Source: Piscinibacter gummiphilus
Lineage (GTDB): Bacteria; Pseudomonadota; Gammaproteobacteria; Burkholderiales; Burkholderiaceae_C
NCBI RefSeq assembly: GCF_002116905.1
Contig: NZ_CP015118.1
Span: 1,736,001 to 1,800,000, forward strand
Direction: 5' to 3'
Length of the DNA: 64,000 nucleotides
Shown here: piece by piece, positions 48,610 through 57,810 of the stretch
How positions within the stretch are numbered: position 1 is the stretch's first letter
How the letters are laid out: the number at the start of each line of letters is the position of its first letter
Program-made: the position numbers and the translations under genes
Notes under the pieces: generated by a model
What the model saw: only the letters and a program-made list of their open reading frames with translations
Databases searched by the model: none
Told to the model about the DNA's origin: nothing

Positions 48610-50580
48610 TCAGCCGAGCAGGTCGGAGAGTGCGTCCGCGAGTTCGGCGCGCCGCAACGGCTTGCCGAGCACGCGGGTCACGCCGGCCTGGGCGGCCCGT
48701 TGCGCCAGCAACGCACCGCCATGACCGCTCACCAGCAGCACGGGCAGGCCCGGGTCGGCTTCGTCCACGGCGGCCGCCAGTTCGGTGCCGCTGAGCCCGG
48801 GCATCACTTCGTCGGACACCACCGCGGCGAACGTGCCGGGAGCGGCCCGCACCGCCGCCAGCGCGGCGAGCGGATCGGTGAAGCCGGCCGGGGCGTACCC
48901 GAGCCCGGCCAGCAGCCCCATCATCATCTCGACGAGCGCCGGTTCGTCGTCGACGACCAGCACCGCCTCGCCCGTCCCGCGCCGCGGCGGCCGGCGGGCC
49001 TCGGGCGCCGGAGCGGCTTCGTCGGTGCTTTCGGGCAGGTACAGCGTGAACCTCGCGCCACGGCCCGGCGCGCTCCACACGTCCACCGCGCCTCCGAACT
49101 CGGACACCACGCCGTGCACCACCGCGAGCCCGAGGCCAGTGCCGCCCCCGTCGGCGCGGGTGGTGAAGAAGGGTTCGAACAGCCGCTCCATCACCTCGGC
49201 GGAGATGCCCGCCCCGCTGTCGCCCACCGACAGCACCAGGTGGTCGCCGGACGGCAGCGACGCATGCGACAGCACGGTGGGGGCCGCGGTGCTTTGCCGC
49301 ACGAGCCGCACGGTGAGCGTGCCGCCGTCGGGCATGGCCTGCATCGCGTTCGTGCACAGGTTCATCACCGCCTCGAACACGCGCGTGGCGTCGCCGCGCA
49401 CGCGGGCGTCGGCGGCGGCGAGGTCGGTCTCCAGCACCACGCCGGGTCGCAGCGAACCCGCCAGAAGGGCGAGCACTTCCTCCACCACGGGCTGCAGCAC
49501 GAAGACGGCCGACGCCCGCGCACCCCCGCGGGAGAACGCGAGGATGCGGGCCACGAGCGACTGCCCCCGTGCCGCGGCCTGCAGCACCTTGTCGAGGTGG
49601 CGGGCCTGGTCGCTGCCCGGGGGGGCGGCGTCCTGCGCCATCTCGCCGAAGCCGACGATGGCCCCGAGCACGTTGTTGAAGTCGTGGGCCACGCCGCCGG
49701 CCATGGTGCCGAGCGATTCGAGCTTGCTCGCGCGGGCGCGCTGCAGCTGCAGGGCCTGCTGGGCCTCGGCCCGGCGGCGGTCGGCGCGTTGAACGACGCG
49801 CCACGACAGCGCGAGCACGACGCCCAGCAGCACCGCGGCGGCGGCCGACAGCTGCGCGGATTCGCGCCAGCCGGCCAGGGCCGCGGTGGTGTCGCGCGAG
49901 AGCACCAGGTCCACCCCGAAACGCTCGACGTGGCGCCGCTGCTCGATCCGTCCCGGCCCGGTCGCGGGCACCTCGCCGGCCAGCACGGCACCATCCTGCC
50001 GCAGCACCGCCATGCGGGCGTCGGTCGCCGACGACGTGGCCGTGAACGCGCCGAGCAAGGCGGCCGACGGCATCGACGCGACGACCCAGCCGTGCGACGG
50101 CACGCGCACGGCCAGCGCGACGAGCGGCGGGGCACCGAATCGGGTGCTCACCGCGGTGCCGTCGGCGGGCTGGTCGGCGAGGGCGGGCGAGAACGTGTCC
50201 AGCGCGGGCGGCGGCGACGCGTCGGAGGCGGCCAGCAGGCGGCCCTCGGTGTCGAGCATCCAGAGCGACTGCACGAGTGGCATCAGCTCCGCACGCACGC
50301 GCAGCGACCGTTCGGTCTCGGGACCCGATGGCGCGAGGCGCCCGGCGTTCCAGCCGGCGCGCACGGCCCGCAGGCCTTCCTCGGCGCCTTCGAGTCCGCG
50401 CGCGAGTTCGTCGGCCAGCGCGAGCGACAGCAGGTTCAGCTCGCGCACCTGCGCGTCGAGCGTGTCGCGGTGCAGCCGCCACAGCGCCCCGGCCGCCACC
50501 AGCGCGAAGATGCACACGCCCGCGAGTGCGGCGAGCCACCAGCGCGGTGCGAAGGAACGAACCGGCGGCGCGGGGGTCAT
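48610..50580 (-). CDS. Membrane hybrid histidine kinase with periplasmic sensor and C-terminal receiver
   Basis: 656 residues from ATG 50580. Two membrane helices (about 14-34 and 243-262) flank a Cache/CHASE-like periplasmic sensor (about 35-242). HisKA follows with phospho-acceptor H299 in GGVAHDFNNVLGAIVG, then HATPase (NLCTNAMQAMPDGG, DSGAGIS, GGTGLGLAVVHG) and a receiver (about 540-655) with Asp in VVSDEVMPGLSG. It is transcribed divergently from an OmpR-type regulator gene only 33 bases away, the likely partner. Signal unknown. Confidence 0.92.
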   Translation of the reverse strand: MTPAPPVRSFAPRWWLAALAGVCIFALVAAGALWRLHRDTLDAQVRELNLLSLALADELARGLEGAEEGLRAVRAGWNAGRLAPSGPETERSLRVRAELMPLVQSLWMLDTEGRLLAASDASPPPALDTFSPALADQPADGTAVSTRFGAPPLVALAVRVPSHGWVVASMPSAALLGAFTATSSATDARMAVLRQDGAVLAGEVPATGPGRIEQRRHVERFGVDLVLSRDTTAALAGWRESAQLSAAAAVLLGVVLALSWRVVQRADRRRAEAQQALQLQRARASKLESLGTMAGGVAHDFNNVLGAIVGFGEMAQDAAPPGSDQARHLDKVLQAAARGQSLVARILAFSRGGARASAVFVLQPVVEEVLALLAGSLRPGVVLETDLAAADARVRGDATRVFEAVMNLCTNAMQAMPDGGTLTVRLVRQSTAAPTVLSHASLPSGDHLVLSVGDSGAGISAEVMERLFEPFFTTRADGGGTGLGLAVVHGVVSEFGGAVDVWSAPGRGARFTLYLPESTDEAAPAPEARRPPRRGTGEAVLVVDDEPALVEMMMGLLAGLGYAPAGFTDPLAALAAVRAAPGTFAAVVSDEVMPGLSGTELAAAVDEADPGLPVLLVSGHGGALLAQRAAQAGVTRVLGKPLRRAELADALSDLLG

Positions 50581-50613
50581 GCGCTACGATCCATGCGACA
50601 GGCTCCGCTTTTC

Positions 50614-51345
50614 ATGACCGACTCCACTGCACCGCACATCCTCGTGATCGACGACGATCCCAGTATCCGCGATCTGGTCGCGGAGTACCTGGGCAAGAAC
50701 GAGTTGCGGGTCACCACGGCGGCTTCGGGGCGCGACCTGTTCGCGCTGGTCGACCGCGAGGCCATCGACCTCGTGCTGCTCGACCTGAAGCTGCCCGGCG
50801 AGGACGGCATGGCGCTCGCCCGCCAGCTGCGCGAGCGCGCCACCGTGCCCATCGTGCTGCTGACCGGGCGCGACGAGGAGGCCGACCGCGTGATGGGCCT
50901 CGAACTGGGCGCCGACGACTACGTCACCAAACCGTTCAGCCCGCGCGAGTTGCTGGCCCGCGTGCGCGCGGTGCTGCGACGCTACCGCGTGCAGGCCACG
51001 CTGCCCGAGCGCGACGCCAGCCGCCGCGCCTTCCGCTTCGCCGGGTGGGAGCTGAACCTGCGCACGCGGCGCCTCGTGGCGCCGGACGGCGAGGCCGTGG
51101 AGCTGTCGAACGGCGAGTTCAGCCTGCTCAACGCACTGTGCCGCGCGCCGCAGCGGGTGCTGACACGCGACCAGCTGCTGTCGATGTCGCGGCTGCACGA
51201 GGCCGAGGTGTACGACCGCACGGTGGACGTGCAGGTGCGGCGCCTGCGCATGAAGGTGGAGGCCGACCCGGCGCATCCGCTGCTCATCGTCACCGAGCGC
51301 GGCGCGGGCTACCGCCTGGCGTGCGACGTCGAGACCCTGTACTGA
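50614..51345 (+). CDS. OmpR family response regulator
   Basis: 243 residues from ATG 50614; an in-frame ATG at 50593 would leave only 12 bases to the divergent kinase start. Receiver with DDD pocket at residues 13-15, D57 in LVLLDLKLPGEDG, lysine in YVTKPFSPREL, then a winged-helix effector (about 137-240; RRLVAPDGEAVELSNGEFSLLNALCRAPQRVLTRDQLL, VDVQVRRLRMKVE). Binds DNA as a dimer after phosphorylation. Divergent partner of the hybrid kinase gene. It ends one base before the stop of the convergent DUF1345 gene. Confidence 0.93.
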   Translation: MTDSTAPHILVIDDDPSIRDLVAEYLGKNELRVTTAASGRDLFALVDREAIDLVLLDLKLPGEDGMALARQLRERATVPIVLLTGRDEEADRVMGLELGADDYVTKPFSPRELLARVRAVLRRYRVQATLPERDASRRAFRFAGWELNLRTRRLVAPDGEAVELSNGEFSLLNALCRAPQRVLTRDQLLSMSRLHEAEVYDRTVDVQVRRLRMKVEADPAHPLLIVTERGAGYRLACDVETLY

Positions 51346-51346
51346 G

Positions 51347-51994
51347 TCACACCATCCCCGCCGCGAGGTTGATGGTGAACGCGAGCACCGCGGTGTTGAA
51401 CCCGAACGACACCACGGACTGCAGCAGCACGAGGCGCCGCATCGCGGCGTTCGAGATGACCACGTCGGACGTCTGCGAGGCCACCGCGATGGTGAAGGCG
51501 ACGTAGAGGAAGTCGGCGTAGTGCGGTCGGTGGCCCTTGCCTTCGGGGAACCCGAGGCCGCCTCCTTCGCTGTTCTCGTAGAACCGGCTGGCATAGGCGA
51601 GCGTGAAGAGCGTGGGCACCAGCAGCCAGGAGCCGATCACCGTGACCACGGCGAGCGCCACGCGCCCGAGCGCGCCGGCTTCGTCGCCCTTGGCCGCCGA
51701 CAGCTGCAGCACCGTGCCGGCGAGGCTCGCGAGCGCGCCGACGAGCACGAGCATCAGCACCACGACGATGCTTTCCGCCTGGGCTTCGGCCACCCGCTTC
51801 ACATGCGCGTGGTCGGCATGGAACATGGCCCAGGCCACCTGGGCGAGGTAGAGCCACGTCGCCACGTTCCAGCCGACGAGGGCCCGGCTCACCGGGTCGG
51901 CGACACCCGGCATCAGGAAGGCCGCGGCCAGGCCCACCGCGAACGCGGCGGCGAGGCGGATGTGGGCGACGAGGTGGGGCACGACGGGGAACAT
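51347..51994 (-). CDS. DUF1345 family membrane protein
   Basis: 215 residues from ATG 51994. About six hydrophobic segments. The signature DFLYVAFTIAVASQTSDVVISNAAMRRLVLLQSVVSFGFNTAVLAF is near the C-terminus, with YASRFYENSEGGGLGFP before it, as in DUF1345. Function of the family is unknown. Divergent from the glycine-rich protein gene across 70 bases. Confidence 0.88.
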   Translation of the reverse strand: MFPVVPHLVAHIRLAAAFAVGLAAAFLMPGVADPVSRALVGWNVATWLYLAQVAWAMFHADHAHVKRVAEAQAESIVVVLMLVLVGALASLAGTVLQLSAAKGDEAGALGRVALAVVTVIGSWLLVPTLFTLAYASRFYENSEGGGLGFPEGKGHRPHYADFLYVAFTIAVASQTSDVVISNAAMRRLVLLQSVVSFGFNTAVLAFTINLAAGMV

Positions 51995-52064
51995 CGGACG
52001 GGAGCATACCGCCGTGTTGCATGATCCGGCCTGTCGCCACTGCCGGCCCCGGGGCCGTCCTCCG

Positions 52065-52811
52065 ATGAATGCGCTGCTGACCGTCCTGCTGATCGCCACG
52101 AGCCTGACCTTGCTGTTGCTGTGGCGGCGCCAAAGGGCGTTGCGCCGGGAGGCCTGGATCCGGTCGTTCGAGTTTCCCCACGGCCTGTTCGCCCCGCTGC
52201 GCGAGCGCCACGCCGACCTGTCGCTCAAGGACTGCCAGCTCGTGGCCCACGCGCTGCGGCAGTTCTTCCTGGCCCACCTGCACAGCGGACGCAAGTACGT
52301 GTCGATGCCCTCGCAGATCGCCGACGAACTCTGGCACGAGTTCATCCTGCACACGCGCAACTACGAGGTGTTCTGCCACAAGGCCTTCGGCCGCTTCATG
52401 CACCACACGCCGGCGGTGACCCTCGCCGGCGGGGCGCGGCAGAGCAACGCCGGGCTGCGGCGCTGCTTCTGGTTCGCGTGCCGCGACGAGAACATCAACC
52501 CGCGCCAGCCCACGCGGCTGCCGCTGCTGTTCGCGATCGACGCGAAGCTGAAGGTGGCGGGCGGGCACGTCTACGTGGCCGACTGCCGCGGCGTGAGTCG
52601 CGACGGTGCCACGGTGATCCATTGCGGAGGCGAGTTCTCGAGCGCCAGCCACGACGGCGGCACCGACGGGTTCGGGGACACCCGCCCGGGCAGCGGCAGC
52701 GATGCGGGTGGGGACAGCAGCGGGTCGTCGAGCGACGACAGCGGCGGCAGCAGTGGCGACAGCAGTGGCTGTGGCGGGGGAGGGTGCGGGGGCGGCGGGG
52801 GGGGCGACTAG
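52065..52811 (+). CDS. Glycine-rich domain (GRDP-like) protein with Ser/Gly/Asp-rich tail
   Basis: 248 residues from ATG 52065. One N-terminal membrane helix (about 3-20), then a conserved cytosolic or periplasmic domain with QIADELWHEFILHTRNYEVFCHKAFGRFMHHTP, the GRDP-like pattern of His/Trp/Tyr residues (DxxWHxxILxTxxYxxFC). The last about 60 residues are almost only Gly, Ser and Asp and end in runs of Gly with two Cys. Such tails are common in this family; function unknown. It overlaps the gluQ stop region (convergent) by 4 bases. Confidence 0.8.
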   Translation: MNALLTVLLIATSLTLLLLWRRQRALRREAWIRSFEFPHGLFAPLRERHADLSLKDCQLVAHALRQFFLAHLHSGRKYVSMPSQIADELWHEFILHTRNYEVFCHKAFGRFMHHTPAVTLAGGARQSNAGLRRCFWFACRDENINPRQPTRLPLLFAIDAKLKVAGGHVYVADCRGVSRDGATVIHCGGEFSSASHDGGTDGFGDTRPGSGSDAGGDSSGSSSDDSGGSSGDSSGCGGGGCGGGGGGD

Positions 52812-53668
52812 GTTCGCCACGCCGTGACGGCGGCGGCCAGCCACTCGCCCACGGTGGCGCCGTCCGCCCCGATGCCGAGCGGTGCGCCCGCAGCCTTCAG
52901 CACCGCGAGCGGATCGGCCACGTCGACCGCCGTGGCACCGGTCTGCTTCGACAGCTTCTCGCCCGCCGCGTCGCGCACGAGCGGCGTGTGCAGGTAGCGC
53001 GGTGTCGCGTACCCCAGTGCGTGCTGCAGCAGGATCTGCCTCGGTGTGTTGTCGGCCAGGTCCTCGCCGCGGACGACGTCGGTGATGCCCTGCAGGTGGT
53101 CGTCCACCACCACGGCCAGCTGGTAGGCCCACAGGCCGTCGGCCCGGTGCAGCACGAAGTCGCCCACGGCCTCGGCCACGTGCTGGTGCTGCTCGCCCAG
53201 GCGGCGGTCGGTCCAGCGGATCTCGGGGCCATCGGCGTGGAACCGCACCGCCCGCGGCGGCTTGCCGTGCAGGCCGTTGCGGCAGGTGCCGGGGTAGACG
53301 AGTTCGCCGTGGCGCGGCTTCGACGCGCCGGACGCCGCGAGCGCGCGGGCGATGTCGCTTCGGGTGCAGCCGCACGGGTACGCGAGGCCGGCGGCCACGA
53401 GGCCGTCGAGGGCCTGCCGGTACAGCGGGCCGCGCGCGGACTGCCACACCGGCGGTTCGTCGGGCACGAGGCCGCAGGCCGCCAGTTGGTCGAGGATGAT
53501 GCGGTCGGCACCGGGCACGCAGCGGGGCGTGTCCACGTCCTCGATGCGCACGAGCCATGCGCCGCGGTGCGCACGGGCGTCGAGCCAGCTCGCCAGCGCG
53601 GCCACCATCGAGCCCGCGTGCAGCGGGCCCGTGGGCGACGGGGCGAAACGGCCGCGGTAGTCGCTCAA
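52808..53668 (-). CDS. gluQ: Glutamyl-Q tRNA(Asp) synthetase
   Basis: 286 residues from TTG 53668. This start gives LSDYRGRFAPSPTGPLHAGS, the exact beginning of the family, and overlaps the LysR stop in TTGA; no ATG or GTG fits, and the longer open frame upstream lies over the LysR gene. The HIGH-type motif is LHAGS (16-20), zinc ligands lie in CGCTRSD and YPGTC, and the KMSKS-like loop is EKLSKQ. The anticodon-binding domain of GluRS is missing, as expected. Activates Glu and attaches it to queuosine of tRNA-Asp. Confidence 0.93.
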   Translation of the reverse strand: MSDYRGRFAPSPTGPLHAGSMVAALASWLDARAHRGAWLVRIEDVDTPRCVPGADRIILDQLAACGLVPDEPPVWQSARGPLYRQALDGLVAAGLAYPCGCTRSDIARALAASGASKPRHGELVYPGTCRNGLHGKPPRAVRFHADGPEIRWTDRRLGEQHQHVAEAVGDFVLHRADGLWAYQLAVVVDDHLQGITDVVRGEDLADNTPRQILLQHALGYATPRYLHTPLVRDAAGEKLSKQTGATAVDVADPLAVLKAAGAPLGIGADGATVGEWLAAAVTAWRT

Positions 53669-54702
53669 TCGAGGCCCTGCTGCAGCAGGCCGCAGTGGCG
53701 TTCGATGAGGGCCTTGCGGGTCGCGGGGCTCTCGAGTTGCTTGAGCCACCACTTGAGCGCTTCGCCGAGGCCGGTGCGGCGCGGGCCGTTGGCCGGCGTC
53801 GCGCGCCACGCGTAGCCCATGCGGGCCTCGGGCGCGGGGCGCTGCACGGCTTTCGCGACGAGGCGGCCGGCTGCGATGTGTTCGCGCGCCAGCGGCTCGG
53901 GAATGAAGCCGCAGCCCATGCAGCGGATCTGCGCCTCGATCTTGGCCTGCATGCTGGCGACCGTCAGCACGTCCTGGCCCGGCAGCAGGTTCACCGTGAT
54001 GGGCGCGAGGTGCTGGGCGGAGTCGGCCACGGCCACGGCGCGGTGGCGCAGCAGGTCGTTGTCGGTGATGACCCCCTCGATGGCCGCGAGCGGATGGTGC
54101 GGGGCGACGGCGAACACGAAGGGCAGGTCGCCGAGCGGGAGCATCTGGATGCCGGCGGGCAGCGTGCGGTCGGTGCCGACGCCGATGGCCAGGTCGGCGT
54201 GGCCTCGCACCAGCGCCTCCCACGTGCCGGCCAGCACCTCGGTGCGCAGGCGCAGGCGGGTGCCGGGGCCACCCGTCGTGCCCTCCGGCTGCAGTGCGTA
54301 GAAAGCCTCGCACAGCTCGAACATCGTCAGGCGCGACATCACGCCGTCGACCGAGATGGTGAGCTGCGTCTCCCAGCCGGTGGCGACCCGCTTGACGCGG
54401 CTGGCCACCGCCTCCATCTGCTCCAGCAGGCGCAGGCCTTCGTTGAGCAGCTCCTCGCCGGCGGCGGTGAACTTCGCCTGGCGCGACCCGCGGTCGAACA
54501 GCAGCACGTCGAGCGCGTCCTCCAGCTGGCGCACGCTGTAGGTGAGGGCGGAGGGCACCTTGCCGAGTTCGCGCGCGGCGGCGGCGAAGCTTCCGGTGCG
54601 GGCGATGACCTCCATCATCGACAGCGCTTCGGGGGTCAGGACGTTGCGGGCGGTGGGCATGGCGGAGCAGGGGCGGCCGGGGGGAGGGGAAGAGGCGTTC
54701 AT
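53665..54702 (-). CDS. LysR family transcriptional regulator
   Basis: 345 residues from ATG 54702, or 331 from the internal ATG 54660, which is the more usual length. HTH at about 22-80 (LSMMEVIARTGSFAAAARELGKVPSALTYSVRQLEDAL), then an effector domain (QLTISVDGVMSR, VRGHADLAIGVG). Resembles the YhaJ/AllS-like group. It is divergent from the pirin gene, its probable target, and an inverted repeat of LysR form (TTGAA-N7-TTCAA) lies only 6 bases upstream of ATG 54702. Its stop overlaps the gluQ TTG start. Confidence 0.9.
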   Translation of the reverse strand: MNASSPPPGRPCSAMPTARNVLTPEALSMMEVIARTGSFAAAARELGKVPSALTYSVRQLEDALDVLLFDRGSRQAKFTAAGEELLNEGLRLLEQMEAVASRVKRVATGWETQLTISVDGVMSRLTMFELCEAFYALQPEGTTGGPGTRLRLRTEVLAGTWEALVRGHADLAIGVGTDRTLPAGIQMLPLGDLPFVFAVAPHHPLAAIEGVITDNDLLRHRAVAVADSAQHLAPITVNLLPGQDVLTVASMQAKIEAQIRCMGCGFIPEPLAREHIAAGRLVAKAVQRPAPEARMGYAWRATPANGPRRTGLGEALKWWLKQLESPATRKALIERHCGLLQQGLD

Positions 54703-54707
54703 CTTAT

Positions 54708-54724
54708 TTGAACGGATGCTTCAA
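54708..54724. promoter_or_regulatory. LysR-type operator candidate between lysR-type gene and pirin gene
   Basis: TTGAA-CGGATGC-TTCAA is a perfect 5-bp inverted repeat with 7-base spacer and contains T-N11-A in the LysR form. It lies 6 bases from the LysR ATG 54702 and 72 bases before the pirin ATG. Confidence 0.6.
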
Positions 54725-54795
54725 CGCCTGCCCACGATGGGAGAGGCCCGCGCTCCTACAGTGAACCCATCGACACACACAGACAGGAGCCCACC

Positions 54796-55497
<702 letters not shown>

Positions 55498-55516
55498 TCC
55501 CCCGGCCTGCGGTGGC

Positions 55517-55984
55517 TCAGGCCACCGCGGGTTCCGCGGCCTCGGCCGACGCCTTGCGGCGGCGGTACACGAAGATGCCCACGCCGATGACGGCGAGCGC
55601 ACCGCCGGCGGCCATCATGATGCCGGAGTCGTCCTTCGCGTTCGCGAGGATCACGGTGTTCGGCGACTCGGGCAGGTACTTCACCATCACCTTGTTGTCG
55701 TTGCCGTCGCGGAAGCGCTGGCCCACGTCCTTCGACACGCTGAGCGCGGCCTTCACGGGCTGCTTCGTTTCGGTCTCGAAGTGCACCTCGAGCTTGAAGC
55801 CCTTCTCGCGGCCGGACACGGCCTTCTCCTTCCAGGTGACCTGGTCGAGCGTGGCCTCGACGGTCTTGCCGTGGTCGGCGATGGCCTTGAAGTCACGGCC
55901 TTCGGTGAAGCCGCCGTAGGCGAGGCCGAGGCCGATGAGGACGAGGGCGGGGGGGAGCAGGGCGCTCTTGAGTTTGGCGAACAT
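55517..55984 (-). CDS. DUF3592 domain membrane protein
   Basis: 155 residues from ATG 55984. Two membrane helices (about 8-27 and 122-140) flank a periplasmic beta domain (DHGKTVEATLDQVTWKEKAVSGREKGFKLEVHFETETKQPVKAALSVSKDVGQRFRDGNDNKVMVKYLPESP), the typical DUF3592 arrangement. The C-terminus is basic then Ala/Glu-rich. Function unknown. Convergent with the pirin gene; a repeat-rich spacer lies upstream before the Bax-inhibitor gene. Confidence 0.85.
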   Translation of the reverse strand: MFAKLKSALLPPALVLIGLGLAYGGFTEGRDFKAIADHGKTVEATLDQVTWKEKAVSGREKGFKLEVHFETETKQPVKAALSVSKDVGQRFRDGNDNKVMVKYLPESPNTVILANAKDDSGIMMAAGGALAVIGVGIFVYRRRKASAEAAEPAVA

Positions 55985-55995
55985 GGTGTAGATGA

Positions 55996-56180
55996 ATGAG
56001 CTTGGCCCCGCCTGGAGGCCGAAGCGAAAGGGGGCGAGCGAAGCGATGCCCTGAAACGTGGACGCGAACGCGGAAGGCGAGCGAAGCGAAGCCGCAGATC
56101 AAGCCACACGCGAGCCCGGGTTTCCCGGGCGACCCGTGGCGCCCCCTGGGGGCAGGAGGCGCCAGCCGACTGGGGGGCCG
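55996..56180. repeat. GC-rich repeat-containing intergenic spacer
   Basis: The 14-mer GGCGAGCGAAGCGA is repeated exactly at 56033-56046 and 56076-56089. A 7-bp hairpin GCCCGGG/CCCGGGC (56114-56130) and the palindrome GCCCCCTGGGGGC (56141-56153) follow. No gene is credible here. Similar mosaic spacers are common in Burkholderiales; this one lies downstream of the Bax-inhibitor gene and upstream of the DUF3592 gene. Confidence 0.55.
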
Positions 56181-56185
56181 ATGTT

Positions 56186-56893
56186 TCAGTCGTCCGAGGA
56201 GGCGAGCGAGATCAGGATCCGCAGCACGTACCAGAGCATCAGCGCGATGGACGCGAACAGGTGCAGCGCGGCACCGGCCGGGCGGTCCGTCGGGTACTCG
56301 TGGATGATCTTCGAGGTGTCGTACAGCACGCAGGCGCCGGCGAACAGGACCATCAGGGCCGAGAACCAGATGCCCAGCGAGAAGCCGAAGATCACGCTGA
56401 CGATGATGGCGCCGAGTGCCACGAGGCCGCCCACGCGCAGGAAACCGCCGAGGAACGAGAAGTTGGTCTTGACCGTGAACGCCGTCCAGGTGAGGGCGGC
56501 CACGAGCAGCAGCGTGATGAACGCGGCGGCGCCGATGGCGCCCGGCGCGACCTTCGAGGCCAGCGCGAACAGGGGCGAGAACATCACGGCTTCGGCGACG
56601 ACGTAGATGCCGAGGCCCATCAGCTGCTTCTGGTTGCTCTCGGCGTTGTCGGCGAGGTTCGTGGCGAGCCAGCCCACCAGCATGAAGCCACCCATGAACG
56701 CGAGCCACATGAACTTGGCACCGGCGATGACCTTGAGCATGCCGAAGCCGAAGCCGGCCATGTGCAGCACCATCGACAGCGCGACGAACGCGAGCATGGC
56801 GCCCGCGAGGTTCGTGTAGGTCTTGCGGATGAAGTCGATGCGGCTGGTGCCGGCGCCGGCACCGTTCGGGCCGCCCGCGTAGATCTCTTGCAT
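56186..56893 (-). CDS. Bax inhibitor-1/YccA family membrane protein
   Basis: 235 residues from ATG 56893. Seven hydrophobic segments; the family C-terminal Asp and the motif VLYDTSKIIHEYPTDRPAGAALHLFASIALMLWYVLRILISLASSDD are present, with FIRKTYTNLAGAML near the N-terminus. Relatives YccA and YbhL act in membrane protein quality control (YccA modulates FtsH) and calcium leak. Inner membrane. Start codon preceded by GAGGGAG. Confidence 0.93.
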   Translation of the reverse strand: MQEIYAGGPNGAGAGTSRIDFIRKTYTNLAGAMLAFVALSMVLHMAGFGFGMLKVIAGAKFMWLAFMGGFMLVGWLATNLADNAESNQKQLMGLGIYVVAEAVMFSPLFALASKVAPGAIGAAAFITLLLVAALTWTAFTVKTNFSFLGGFLRVGGLVALGAIIVSVIFGFSLGIWFSALMVLFAGACVLYDTSKIIHEYPTDRPAGAALHLFASIALMLWYVLRILISLASSDD

Positions 56894-57096
56894 GGTCTAG
56901 CTCCCTCTGAGGATGTCTGCAGGCGATTCTTGTGTGTCGCTGGTCCGCGCGCCTTCTTCGCGGACCCGGGGCAGTTTAGGGCGCCGTGCGCCGCAGGGGG
57001 AGGGCGGAGGGCACCCCCGGGCGGGGGGTCAATGTGTCAAATTGCACGCTCGGCTTGACCGCCGGCGGAACTTTTCGTCTTGCTACAGTCACGTCC

Positions 57097-57810
57097 ATGA
57101 ACGTCGCGCTGAAAGTGCTGGAACTGCTGCCCTGGATCGACTGGGCCGCCATCGTCGTCTTCTTCGGCGGCTGGTCCGGCTACGCGTGGTTCGCGCGCGA
57201 CCGCTCCCTCACGCGGCCGTCCATCCTCGGCGCCACCAACCGCGTGCGCAGCCAGTGGATGCTGCAGACCACCTACCGCGCCGTGCGGGTGCTCGACGGC
57301 ACCGTGATCCAGAACCTCTCCACGAGCCCGTCGTTCTTCGCATCCACCACCGTGCTGATCATCGGCGGCCTGCTGGCCGTGCTGGGCACGAGCGAGAAGG
57401 CGAACGAACTCGTGCGCGACCTGCCGTTCGCCGCGTCGAACAACAGCTCGGTGCTGCTGTTCGACCTGAAGGTGATCCTGCTGCTGGTGGTGTTCGTCTA
57501 CGCGTTCTTCCGCTTCACGTGGTCGATGCGCCAGTACACCTTCGGCGCGCTGCTCGTGGCGGCCGCGCCCGAGGCCGAGCAGTTCGAGGCGCAGGGCCTG
57601 TCGCGCGAGGCGTTCGCGAACAAGGCGGGCCGCATGGTGGGTCTCGCCGCCGAGACCTTCAACGACGGGCTGCGCGCCTACTACTTCTCGTTCGCCGCGG
57701 TGGGCTGGTTCTTCTCGCCGGTGGTGTTCATGGTGGCCACGGCCGGCGTGATCTACATCCTGTTCACCCGGGAGTTCCGCTCCGAGGTGCTGGACGTGCT
57801 CAACTCCTGA
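57097..57810 (+). CDS. DUF599 family membrane protein
   Basis: 237 residues from ATG 57097. Four membrane helices (about 13-30, 80-98, 120-140 and 200-225). Conserved blocks: NRVRSQWM, VIQNLSTSPSFFASTTVLIIGGLLA and FFRFTWSMRQYTFGALLV, as in DUF599. Function unknown. The upstream 203-base gap to the divergent Bax-inhibitor gene shows no other gene; TTGACC and TACAGT boxes occur there but with poor spacing. Ends directly against the convergent trhO stop. Confidence 0.87.
   Translation: MNVALKVLELLPWIDWAAIVVFFGGWSGYAWFARDRSLTRPSILGATNRVRSQWMLQTTYRAVRVLDGTVIQNLSTSPSFFASTTVLIIGGLLAVLGTSEKANELVRDLPFAASNNSSVLLFDLKVILLLVVFVYAFFRFTWSMRQYTFGALLVAAAPEAEQFEAQGLSREAFANKAGRMVGLAAETFNDGLRAYYFSFAAVGWFFSPVVFMVATAGVIYILFTREFRSEVLDVLNS

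Noticed and set aside
57053..57089. Sigma-70 promoter for the DUF599 gene (TTGACC ... TACAGT)
   Set aside because: The spacing is over 20 bases, outside the functional range, so it is not listed.
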